Shown here piece after piece: positions 34,150 to 42,804 of a stretch of 64,000 nucleotides of DNA (position 1 is the stretch's first letter; every line of letters starts with the position of its first letter). Location: the NCBI GenBank assembly GCA_963756185.1, contig CAVWMS010000015.1, forward strand, positions 712,517-776,516. Reading direction: 5' to 3'. The translations under genes were made by a program, and so were the position numbers. The notes under the pieces were generated by a model. It searched no databases. It saw only the letters and a list, made by a program, of their open reading frames with translations, and was not told the DNA's origin. This DNA is from DATAXI01 sp963756185 (GTDB lineage Bacteria > Verrucomicrobiota > Verrucomicrobiia > Chthoniobacterales > Chthoniobacteraceae).

Positions 34150-34365
34150 ACGAGAGGTTGGGAGGGCAGGGTTCGGGCCAGGCGCAGCCAAATTACCCCG
34201 GCAGCCGCCCGCCCGCAAGCAGGTATGGAGAAAAAGAATTTATTCTGATGTCCTTCGACAGCGGACACCGCCTTCTGTTCATTGGAAAGCGAGTTCGTTA
34301 CGGAGCCGTCCAAAACGCTGTGATTCGCCTCGACGCCTGGCCCTTGGGTCGGGCACCCTTGGCGT

Positions 34366-34533
34366 ATGTGGAAAGGCGCACTCGTCACCTACGCCTTCCT
34401 GTTCGCGTTCGCGCTCCTTATACTGGGCGTCGCCCTGTTGGTCGGAGAGACGGGCCTCTCCCCCGTAAAGCCCGCGCGCCTGCTCGCCCCGCCGAAATCG
34501 CCGCCCCCCTCGGATGTCGACCTTAGCCTCTGA
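34366..34533 (+). CDS. Putative 55-residue single-TM protein
   Basis: The frame reads MWKGALVTYAFLFAFALLIL and continues GVALLVGETGLSPVK, then a Pro-rich tail ending DVDLSL with stop TGA. It has one clear membrane helix near the N-terminus and a short polar tail, as real small membrane proteins do. It lies alone between the divergent EPS genes. There is no strong ribosome-binding site and no homologue I recognise. The rest of the gap 34,150-34,618 shows no gene. Confidence 0.35.
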   Translation: MWKGALVTYAFLFAFALLILGVALLVGETGLSPVKPARLLAPPKSPPPSDVDLSL

Positions 34534-34618
34534 GGAGCTGACTGGGCCCCTATCGTGCCGCCACGGTCTTGGACGCGCGGCCCAGACCGATGCATTACCG
34601 CGAATTGGAAGCAGGCCC

Positions 34619-36496
34619 TCATTCGAAGGTGTAGTTGCAATTGACGTAGAGCGATTGGCGCTGGTAGCTCGAATTGACCTGCGTGGTGAGCAGGTCCGTG
34701 AAAGTGTAGCTCAGGCCCAGATTGATCCGCTGCGAAAACGCGTAGCCGAAATTGAGATTCCATTGGAGCTGATTCTGGTTGTAGCTCGCCGAGGAGTCCC
34801 CCGAATCGGTAACCGTCACGTAGTTGTACGCCAACGAGGCGGAGACCGAGAGCCTGTTGGACAGCGGCTGCGAAAAAGAGAGGCTCGAGCGAAATTGGAC
34901 GTTGCTCTGGTTGGCCGCGCCGGATTCCTGGGCGCCATAGCCGTTGGACCAGTTCAGGCTGCCGCCCCGGGGAAGCCCCAGCGTCGTCGAGGATGAGAAG
35001 TACGGCAGCCATTGGCCCTGGCCGCTTGATGAGAAGGTGTGGTACTCGAGGCCGGCGCTGATCGAGTTGAACAGGCGCTCGGAAACCGTGGTGTCCAGCC
35101 CCAGTGAATAGATTGTACTGGTGTCGTTGGCTGATGGATTCGAAGGATAGTCTCCCGTCGACTCACTCACCCGGGCGGTAATGACGTTGCGCGGGGAAAC
35201 CGTGTACCGGAACTGCATCGCATACGTGGTCTCGTAGACATTCGACGCGGAGTTGGTCTGGACGATATTCGTGCCGATCTGGTAGGAGGCCAATGTCGCC
35301 AGCCGCGCCGACCACTGGTACTCGAGCGTCATTTGCGCCGAACCGTTGAGGTAGCTCCCGCCCGAACCGCTGTTGGCATTGACCGGCGCGTTGATGAGCG
35401 AAAAGTTCGGCGAGTCGGTATAGACCGCGTTCGCCTGAACCGACAGCGTCGCCCGCGGCGAGAGGCGGTGGATGAAACTGAGGTCAAAGCTCCCGTTCTC
35501 GTCATAGGTCGCTCCCGGCTGATTCCAATAATCCTGGACCCCGACGTTGGCATCCATCTCGATCACCGTCCGCGGCGTCCCCTCCTGGATATGAATGCCG
35601 ACGGAGGCGTTGCTGGCCGGGCTGGCTAGCACGCCCAGATTATGTGGCGGAGTGGGCGTCGGCTGCACCGGGAGCTGGATGGTTTTAAAAATCGGCGTCG
35701 GGCGCCTGGGTGGGTTGATCCGAAAACCGACGATCTCTAGCTCGGTGGGAATGGGCGTGGGCGTCGGCGTGGGCGTCGCCACCAGGTGGGAATCGGCGCT
35801 GAAAATATTGGTGTCATATCCTTGCGAGAAGGAGAACGAGAAGGTCATGGGCGGCCCGGCCAATCGTCCCACTCCCAACGTAAAGGACTGCGTCGGGCCC
35901 CCTTGAACGTTCTCCGGCAAGCTCAGCGTCACGGGCGCTGCCGAAGCCGCCGGACTGGCCGCGCCATATGCTCCCGGCAACCCTGAAGACGAAACTGAGG
36001 GCACGGCGCCAGGCGCGGGAGCCAACTCGCCGGGGATGCCGGGCCCCGGTGTCGGAGCAAGCAGGCCTGAAGTACCGGGCGCAGGCGTCGGGCTCGGCTC
36101 CATGCCCTGTCCCTGGAGGCCCTGGGCGGGTTGAGAAAGCGGGTTGCCTTCCGTGGCGCCCGCCCCGTTGCCATTTTGCCCGCCTGCGCCGCCGTTTTGC
36201 TCCCCGGTGCCGCCATTCTGCTCCCCCGCCGCGCCGCCCGGAGATGGCGTTCCCTCGCCCGTGCTTCCGTTGGTGTTTGTTCCGTTGCCCTGGTCGCCCG
36301 TTGCTCCGCCGGTTCCCTCCGCACCGCCCGTGCCCTCGGAGCCGCCGGAGTTATCAGACCCGCCTCCGCCCGACGATTGCACCGAACCCCCTCCCGAGTT
36401 GCCACCCCCGCCCGTGGCGCCATTGTCCTGGGCCATCAGGCGCACCGCCAAGAGCGCGGTCGCGCACAGGGCCAATATTTGCAATCGCCGCTTCAT
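34619..36496 (-). CDS. Outer-membrane beta-barrel protein with Gly/Asn/Pro-rich N-terminal region
   Basis: About 625 residues with signal peptide MKRRLQILALCATALLAVRL ending near LMA-Q. The next roughly 190 residues are low-complexity (Gly, Asn, Ser, Thr, Glu, then Pro/Ala). From about residue 215 alternating beta-strand patterns appear (for example FSFSFSQGYDTNIFSADS), through to the C-terminal strand, which ends with aromatic Phe-Glu (SLYVNCNYTFE). This is typical for porin-like barrels of exopolysaccharide operons. Its place upstream of the Wzc/Wza-like genes on the same strand suggests a role in polymer export or assembly. Confidence 0.75.
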   Translation of the reverse strand: MKRRLQILALCATALLAVRLMAQDNGATGGGGNSGGGSVQSSGGGGSDNSGGSEGTGGAEGTGGATGDQGNGTNTNGSTGEGTPSPGGAAGEQNGGTGEQNGGAGGQNGNGAGATEGNPLSQPAQGLQGQGMEPSPTPAPGTSGLLAPTPGPGIPGELAPAPGAVPSVSSSGLPGAYGAASPAASAAPVTLSLPENVQGGPTQSFTLGVGRLAGPPMTFSFSFSQGYDTNIFSADSHLVATPTPTPTPIPTELEIVGFRINPPRRPTPIFKTIQLPVQPTPTPPHNLGVLASPASNASVGIHIQEGTPRTVIEMDANVGVQDYWNQPGATYDENGSFDLSFIHRLSPRATLSVQANAVYTDSPNFSLINAPVNANSGSGGSYLNGSAQMTLEYQWSARLATLASYQIGTNIVQTNSASNVYETTYAMQFRYTVSPRNVITARVSESTGDYPSNPSANDTSTIYSLGLDTTVSERLFNSISAGLEYHTFSSSGQGQWLPYFSSSTTLGLPRGGSLNWSNGYGAQESGAANQSNVQFRSSLSFSQPLSNRLSVSASLAYNYVTVTDSGDSSASYNQNQLQWNLNFGYAFSQRINLGLSYTFTDLLTTQVNSSYQRQSLYVNCNYTFE

Positions 36497-36732
36497 TCGG
36501 GGGACGGGTTGGACATGCAGCAGGCTCTTGGACCATTCCGTCCTCCCGCCGTTCGTTCTGCCGCGCATTTTTCCGCCCTCCCGGCTCGGCCGGACCAGTC
36601 ATCGTTCTGCATTGCGGATGGCATGGGACGGCTTCGGGTTCGCCTGGGAGCAGGCCTGGAAAAAAAAGGGACCGCAGAGTTAGCGGATGCCGCTCGCGCG
36701 CGCAAGCGGTTACTCTGTGGAGTGGGAACTGG

Positions 36733-36803
36733 AGCGGGCAACGGGAATCGAACCCGCATGGCCAGCTTGGAAGGCTGGAACTTTACCATTAAGCTATGCC
36801 CGC
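36733..36803 (-). tRNA. tRNA-Gly (anticodon TCC)
   Basis: On the minus strand, acceptor GCGGGCA pairs with TGCCCGC, followed by discriminator T. The D arm is GCTT-AATGGTAA-AGTT-like. The anticodon arm CCAGC-CTTCCAA-GCTGG has anticodon TCC, and the T arm is TGCGGG-TTCGATT-CCCGTT-like. It is 71 bases long and CCA is not encoded. Confidence 0.93.
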
Positions 36804-36932
36804 CTGCGAGTGATGGTCATCTTACGGAGGGAACGGGCTTGCGCAAGCCCCAAGGGTCAGACCCGCTTTCATCGTGCGCCGGGCCGCGATGGATGGGGTG
36901 AAATTGCCGGTTTAGGAATGCTTCGAGACGCG

Positions 36933-38990
36933 CTAGCTGACCTCCACGATGTAAAGATTGGCGCCGTTGACCGATTCCGCCGTGCCGACGGTGGCCGCGG
37001 GTAAAGTCAGGCCGTTGACGCTTACCGTCTTCACGCTCTGCGCCTCGATGCCGAAGCTGTCTCCCACGGTCGAGTTCCCCGTCGCCGCCCCGGCCACGGT
37101 AACCGATTCAACCTCGGAGGTAATCGGAAACACCTTGGTGGAAATCGCCATGTTGGTGGTCTGGCCAAATTGACCGTTCGTCGGCATCACCCCCGCCACG
37201 ATATTGCTGGCGCTCATGGTCCCGCCAATGGTGACCGTATCGATCACAGCCGACCCATCGACCGGCGCCCCCAGCGGCGCCGTGCCGTTCGAGGTGTCGT
37301 CGCTGTAGCCGGCAAGCAGATCCATCCATGACGCGCTGCCGCCGATGGCCACGTTGGCAATCGTCGGCTGCGACACGGCCAACGCCTGCTGCGCGGAAAT
37401 TATCACGGGGTCGGCTTGGGTTCCAATCACACTGCCGCCGATGGTCAGGTCCACAATGTTCGAGTCGCCGCGGATGGCGCCGCTGTTTGCGATTGCCCCG
37501 CCGGAGTTCGCGCCGGAGGTCACGTTCCCCTTGATGTCCAGGTTCGAGATGGTCGCCGCCTGGATGTAGCCGGAATTGATCACCGCCGTCGCCGAATCGA
37601 CGGCCGTATTGCCCGTCAGGTTTCCATCGATGACGGTCTTGGCCAGGGTGCCGCCTGCGACGAGCTCGCCGGAATTGCTGCCGGTGCCGCCGAGGATGCT
37701 CCCGGTGATGGTCGCCGGCCCCACATTCGAAAAGGCGAATATTTCCGCACTGCGGAAACCGGAACCACCAATGACGCTGCCGTTGACCTGGAGATTTTGC
37801 AAATCCCACGAGTCCCCCTTGGTGGCGTTCGTGTTGGGGCCCAAAATTATGCAGCCGCTGGTGGCGCCTGAGCCTCCCACGATATCGCCGTTCACCGTAA
37901 CGCTCCTGTAGCTGATCGACTGGGTGACATCGATGCCCTGGATGACGCCGCTCTGGCTGCCGCTGCCGCCGGTGAGGCCCTGCCCAATGGTGAGCGCGCT
38001 CACCAGGTTCGCTTCGATCGCGCCGCTGACCGTCCCCGAGCCGCCGGTGATAGCCTGCGCAATCGAGAGAGTGCCTATGGAAGAGCCGCCGGACTGGGCA
38101 ATGATGGCGCCGGTGTTCGGGCCGCCGCCGCCAATGAGGCTCTTGCCTATTGAAATGGTGGTGGCATTGCCGACCTCGAGTACCCCGGTGGTGTCCGCGG
38201 TCGCCGTGGAAGTGCCGTTCGAATCGACCGTGGACCCGGGCGTCCCTCCGATTAATGAACCCGCGATCTTGATGGTCGTCGCGTTGCCGACGTTCACGAA
38301 CCCGCTCTCTCCGGGGACGGACGCCGTCGCCGGCAACCCGTCATTCGAGCCGACCGCCGGCGTGCCCGCGAACGCCGCCTGGCCCGCCGTTCCTCCGACC
38401 ACGTCGCCGCCGATGGACAGGTTCCCCACGGCCACAGCCGCGATCACCTGTCCGCTGTCCAGACCGGCCCCGCCAATGATGCTGCCCACTATGGTCATGT
38501 TCCCCACCACGCTCACGTCGACAATGCCGCTCGAGGTCGCAGCCTGGCTGAGCGTGCCGTTCGTGTTGGTCGCAGTTCCCGGCGTGCCGGCGATCACCGA
38601 GCCGCCGATCATCACCGTCTTCGCCGTCGCGGCGCTGATCACCCCGGTATCGCCGCCCACCGCGGGGATGGCCGAGACCGCCGCGGTCGAGCTGGTCGGC
38701 GCTGTGCCGCCGAACTCCGAAGTGCCCGCCGTGCCGCCCAGGACACTGCCGCGAATCACCAGGCTGGTCATCGGCCCCGGCAGAACCTGGCCGTCCGCGA
38801 ATGTCTGGGAGAGGATGTCGCCGCTCGATGTCCCGGCGCCGCCGATAAGGCTGCCCTGGATCAGCACAGTGCCCAGGGTGCCGGTCACCTGGCCGGAAGA
38901 CTCGCCGGAGCCGCCGGTCACGTTGCCATTGATGACCAGGCTCTTCATCGGCGCGGGGATGTTGCTGCCGGAGCCGGTGGTCGACTGGGA
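36933..38990 (-). CDS. Beta-solenoid-type repeat protein, N-terminus lost at contig join
   Basis: At least 685 residues consist almost wholly of short imperfect repeats with the pattern (I/V)xIxGSφxGGxGxxSGxI, for example KSLVINGNVTGGSGESSG and IGGSVIAGTPGTATNTNGT. There are no cysteines in the repeat core and few charged residues, as in secreted right-handed beta-helix proteins. The C-terminus (AESVNGANLYIVEVS) carries no recognisable anchor or sorting motif. The 5' end runs into an unrelated genome near 38,990. It is probably a large surface or extracellular protein; its job is unknown. Confidence 0.7.
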   Translation of the reverse strand, partial: SQSTTGSGSNIPAPMKSLVINGNVTGGSGESSGQVTGTLGTVLIQGSLIGGAGTSSGDILSQTFADGQVLPGPMTSLVIRGSVLGGTAGTSEFGGTAPTSSTAAVSAIPAVGGDTGVISAATAKTVMIGGSVIAGTPGTATNTNGTLSQAATSSGIVDVSVVGNMTIVGSIIGGAGLDSGQVIAAVAVGNLSIGGDVVGGTAGQAAFAGTPAVGSNDGLPATASVPGESGFVNVGNATTIKIAGSLIGGTPGSTVDSNGTSTATADTTGVLEVGNATTISIGKSLIGGGGPNTGAIIAQSGGSSIGTLSIAQAITGGSGTVSGAIEANLVSALTIGQGLTGGSGSQSGVIQGIDVTQSISYRSVTVNGDIVGGSGATSGCIILGPNTNATKGDSWDLQNLQVNGSVIGGSGFRSAEIFAFSNVGPATITGSILGGTGSNSGELVAGGTLAKTVIDGNLTGNTAVDSATAVINSGYIQAATISNLDIKGNVTSGANSGGAIANSGAIRGDSNIVDLTIGGSVIGTQADPVIISAQQALAVSQPTIANVAIGGSASWMDLLAGYSDDTSNGTAPLGAPVDGSAVIDTVTIGGTMSASNIVAGVMPTNGQFGQTTNMAISTKVFPITSEVESVTVAGAATGNSTVGDSFGIEAQSVKTVSVNGLTLPAATVGTAESVNGANLYIVEVS

Positions 38991-39000
38991 TCCGGTCGAC
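38980..39000. other. Chimeric contig junction between two unrelated genomes
   Basis: Left of this point the minus strand encodes the beta-repeat protein (GSQSTTGSGSN...). Right of it the plus strand is in the middle of LeuS (WDPVDQTVLANEQV...). Neither gene has its own 5' end here, and the genes on the two sides belong to different phyla. The short GGATCCGGTCGAC stretch codes naturally for DPVD in LeuS, so it need not be a vector linker. Confidence 0.85.
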
Positions 39001-41167
39001 CAGACCGTGCTCGCCAACGAGCAGGTGATCGACGGCCGCGGCTGGCGTACCGGCGCGCTGGTGGAGAAGCGCGAGATCCCGATGTACTACCTGCGATCAC
39101 GCGCTACGCCGAGGAGCTGCTGAGCGCGCTCGAGCAGTGCCGCGGCTGGCCCGAGCGCGTGCGCGTCATGCAGGCCAACTGGATCGGCAGGAGCGAAGGG
39201 GTGCGAGATCGGGTTTCCCTACGCAGCGACGCGTGCGCGCGCTGGCGGCGGCGGCGACGGGGCGGCTGAACGTCTTCACCACGCGCGCCGACACGCTCTT
39301 GGGCGTGACTTTCTGGCGATTGTCGGCCGAGCATCCGCTCGCGCTCGGCCGCGGCGCGCAACAACGCCGCGCTCGCGGCTTTCATCGAGGAGTGCCGCCG
39401 CGGCGGCGTCATCGAAGCGGAAGTCGCCACGCAGGAGAAGAAGGGCATGCCGACCGGGCTGCACGTGCGGCATCCCTTCACGCGGCGAGGCCGATCGCCG
39501 GTCTGGGTCGGCAACTACGTGCTCATGAGCTACGGCGAGGGCGCGGTGATGGGCGTGCCGGCGCACGATGAGCGCGATTTCGAGTTCGCGCAGCAAGTAC
39601 GCGACTGCCGATCGCGTCACGTGGTGCGCCGCCGCGAGGGCTGCCGTACGAGCAGTGTGCGCGCCGTGGCGCCGGCTATGCCGAGCACGGGCGTGCACGG
39701 TCAATTCCGGCGAGTACGCCGGGCTCGCGTTCCAGGCGGCGGTCGACGCCATCGCCGCGGCGCTCGAGAGCGACGGGCCTCGGCGCGCAAGCGCGTGCAA
39801 TACCGCCTGCGCGACTGGGGCATCTCGCGCCAGCGCTACTGGGGCTGCCCGATCCCGATGATCCACTGCGAGCAGCTGCGGCGAGGTGCCGGTGCCGGAC
39901 GAGCAGCTGCCGGTGGTGCTGCCGGAGGACCTGGTGCCCGACGGCAGCGGCAATCCGCTCGCGCAAGTACGCAGCTTTCTACGCGTGCCGCTGCCCGCGC
40001 TGCGGCGGGCCGGCGCGGCGCGAAACCGACACCATGGACACCTTCGTCGACTCGTCCTGGTACTTCCTGCGCTATGCCTGCGCCGACGACGACGCGGCGA
40101 TGGTCGATCAGCGCGTCGGCTACTGGCTGCCGGTGGATCAGTACATCGGCGGCATCGAGCACGCGATCCTGCACCTGCTGTATTCGCGCTTCTGGACCCG
40201 GGTGATGCGCGATCTGCGGCTGGTGCAACGTTCAGCGAGCCGTTCACGCAGCTGCTCACCCAGGGCATGGTGCTCAACCACGTCTACTCCTACCAGCCCG
40301 ACGGCGGGCGCAAGCGCTACTTCAATCCCGCCGAGGTCGACGCGCGCCGCGGCCCCGACGGCACGCAGGTGTACGAGGTGTGCAACGCCCGAGCTCGGCA
40401 CGATCACGGTCGAGCACGAGGGCCTGGGCAAGATGTCGAAGTCGGAGAACAACGGCGTCGACCCGCAGGGGCTGGTCGAGCGCTTCGGCGCCGACACCGC
40501 GCGGCTGTTCATCATGTTCGCCTCGCCGCCCGAGCAGACGCTCGAGTGGTCCGACGAGGGCGTGCAGGGTGCGTGCCGCTTCATCCGGCGCCTGTGGAAC
40601 GCGCGTGCACGAGCACGTCGCGCGCGGGCGCCGCGCCGCCGCTCGAGACCGCGCGCGCTCGAGCGGCGCAGCAGCGCGAGCTGCGGCGCCGGCGCACCAG
40701 ACGCTCGCCAAGGCGACCGACGACATCGGCCGGCGGCGCAACTTCAACACCGCGATCGCCGCCGTCATGGAGCTGCTGAACGCCGTCGGCAGCGTTCAGC
40801 GACGCGAGCGCGCCGGCGGCGCGCGGTGCGCCAGGAGGCGCTCGAGATCGCGGTGCTGCGTGCTCTCACCCATCACCCCGCACGTCTGCCACGCGCTGTG
40901 GCAGGCGCTCGGGCACGCGCGCGGCGCTGATCGATGAGCGCTGGCCGGCGCTGGACCCGGCGGCGCTCGTGCAGGACATGCAGTCGAGATCGTCGTGCAG
41001 GTGAACGGCAAGCTGCGCGCCCACATCAGCGTGCCGGTCGCATGCCGGACGAGGCCGCGTGCGCGCGGCGGCGCTCGCCGATGCGCACGTGCAGAAGTTC
41101 ATCGGCCGGCAAGCCGGTGCGGCGCGTGATCGTCGTGCCGGGCAAGCTCGTCAACGTGGTGGTGTGA
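38991..41167 (+). CDS. leuS: Leucyl-tRNA synthetase, 5' end missing, frameshifted
   Basis: It charges tRNA-Leu. The visible text starts at WDPVDQTVLANEQVIDGRGW and includes the editing-domain motif YGEGAVMGVPAHDERDFEF, DWGISRQRYWGCPIP, and the KMSKS loop in GLGKMSKSENNGVDPQGLVE. The HIGH motif and the first roughly 170 residues are lost at the contig join. About fifteen single-base insertions or deletions break the frame, while the LeuS text continues in another frame each time. The C-terminus ends PGKLVNVVV with TGA overlapping the lptE ATG. Confidence 0.9.
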
Positions 41168-41676
41168 TGCGCGCGCGCAGCGCGTGCCGCAGCTCACGGC
41201 GCGCGCCGGGCTGCGCCGCGGCGGTGCTGCTCGCGCGGCCTGCGGCTTTCACCTGCAGGGGCACACGCCGCTGCCGGCGCTGGTGAAGACCCCGTACCTC
41301 GAGGCGCCCGACCGGCAGAGCGACTTCGTGCAGAGCCTGCGGCATGCGCTGCTCGTCGAACGGCGCGCAACTCATGCAGGACAAGGCGCAACGCGTCCGC
41401 GGTCGTCAGCATCCTGCAGGGACAACGTCACGCGCCGCGTGGTGTCGGTGTCGGCCGCTCAACCAGCCGAACGAGTACGAGATCACCTACACGGTGAGCT
41501 TCTCGGTGACCGCTGGTGACAAGGAGCTGCTGCCCCCGCAGGAGCTGTCCGCCACGCGCACCTACAGTTCGATGAGCCGCTGCTGCTCGCCAAGGGTCAC
41601 GAGGAGGACGTACTGCGCGCAGGACATGGCGCGCGACCTGGCGGACATGGTGATGCGGCGGCTGTCGAGCCTGTAA
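41167..41676 (+). CDS. lptE: LPS-assembly lipoprotein LptE
   Basis: The start ATG overlaps the leuS stop (TGATG), the normal leuS-lptE arrangement. Joined across frames, it has a signal sequence with a lipobox-type end before CGFHLQG, then PALVKTPYLEAPDRQSDFVQ, NEYEITYTVSFSVTAGDKEL and a C-terminus DMARDLADMVMRRLSSL. LptE plugs the LptD barrel in the outer membrane for LPS insertion. At least five single-base changes (near 41,358, 41,392, 41,456, 41,566 and 41,617) look like sequencing errors. Confidence 0.85.
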
Positions 41677-41690
41677 GGCGGCGCTGCGCC

Positions 41691-42207
41691 GTGCTGCTGC
41701 TGCACGCCATCGACCGTGCGGCGCTCGGCGCAGCTCCTGGAGCGCTACGGCCTGAAGTTCACTCTCGTGGCGCGCGGCGAGGCCATTCCCGGTTCCTACT
41801 GGGGCGAGAGCGAGGCGGGCCTCAAGGGCGAGCGGCTGTACGCGCGCCCCGACACGCCGGTGCATTCGGTACTGCACGAGAGCAGCTCACTTCATCTGCA
41901 TGAGCCCCGAGCGGCGCGCGCGCTCGAGCGCGACGCGGGCGGCGACGATCTCGAGGAGGCGGCGGTGTGTTACCTGCAGATACTGCTCGCCGAGCAGCTC
42001 CCCGGCGTCGGCTGTGCACGCCTGTTGCCGACATGGACGCGCTGGGGTTACAGCTTCCGCCTCGGCAGCACGCGCGCCTGGTTCGAGGAGGATGCCGCGG
42101 ATGCCCGCGCCTGGCTCGCGCGCCACGGGCATCCTCGACGATGGCCGGCCGACCGACCGCCGGTGCTGGCGCAGGAGGCAGCCCGCAGGCAAGCTGAGCT
42201 TCGCTGA
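41691..42207 (+). CDS. Conserved protein with HExxH metal-binding motif
   Basis: Joined frames read AQLLERYGLKFTLVARGEAI, then IPGSYWGESEAGLKGERLYA, DTPVHSVLHESSHFICMSPE and DDLEEAAVCYLQILLAEQLP, GYSFRLGSTRAWFEEDAADA. HESSH is a zinc-protease-type HExxH motif, and a downstream Glu in the EEAAVCYLQ helix could be a third ligand. I know this layout only as a conserved hypothetical protein of proteobacteria. The end is uncertain (42,207 or up to 42,364) because of frameshifts. It directly follows lptE. Confidence 0.55.
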
Positions 42208-42408
42208 CCAAACTCCGCTCGCGCGGCAGTGTTGGCACGGCGAGGTGCTTCACAGCTTGCCGAATGCACGCCGCTCGAAACTCCACCGCTTCGCCGTGCG
42301 GCTGCCACGCTGTGGCGCGTGCCGGTGTCGCGCCCAGGCGCCGGCTAGGAAATCCCCGCCTTGACAGGTAGACTCCCGCCGGCCCTGCCGGCCGTATTGT
42401 AAGCAAAT

Positions 42409-42727
42409 ATGCGTCGACTGTCGGTTATGCTGGGTGCTGTCGCTGTTGCTGGTGTTTGCCCAGCTCGGCGCGGTGCTGCACGAGCTCGGCCATCTCAGCC
42501 AGGCGGGCGCCGCAGCGGCGACGCTCGACCGGAGCAGCAGCCCGCCGACAGCGGGCCGTGTGCCCGACGTGCCAGGCGTTTCGCAAGGTCGCCAATCCCG
42601 CGGCGGCGCCTGCCACGCAGGTCGCCGCCTGCCCGGCCGGGTTCACTCGCCGGTTGCCGAGCCCTGCTATGCGATCGTCGGCGCCGATACGCCGACGCCG
42701 CGCAGCCGCGGACCCCCGCAAGTCTGA
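42409..42727 (+). CDS. Small secreted/membrane protein with CxxC, DUF2946-like
   Basis: The joined frames begin MRRLSVMLG, then LSLLLVFAQLGAVLHELGHL (a signal or membrane helix followed by a His-rich patch) and later GPCPTCQAFRKVANPAAAP with a CxxC pair. Such short proteins (helix, HELxH, then CxxCxAF) occur next to TonB-dependent receptors in gammaproteobacteria and resemble DUF2946. A role in metal handling is possible. Frameshifts near 42,432 and 42,530 make the exact product uncertain. Confidence 0.45.
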
Positions 42728-42804
42728 AAGGTCCTTCGAGCTGTACTGCAGCGCGCGAGCGATCGCGCGCTGCCCGTCCTTTCAGTTCCTGCGGAGTCAA
42801 ATTC

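Noticed and set aside
36821..36932. Possible regulatory element between tRNA-Gly and the beta-repeat gene
   Set aside because: I could find neither a convincing hairpin with U-tract nor a promoter pattern.
38983..39000. GGATCC and GTCGAC (BamHI and SalI sites) side by side, suggesting a cloning linker at the joint
   Set aside because: The bases code naturally for W-D-P-V-D in LeuS with the codon use of this GC-rich genome, so a vector linker is not needed to explain them.
42456..42500. HELGH in the small protein as a zinc protease site
   Set aside because: It lies at the end of a short signal or membrane helix in a protein of about 100 residues, too small for a gluzincin domain.
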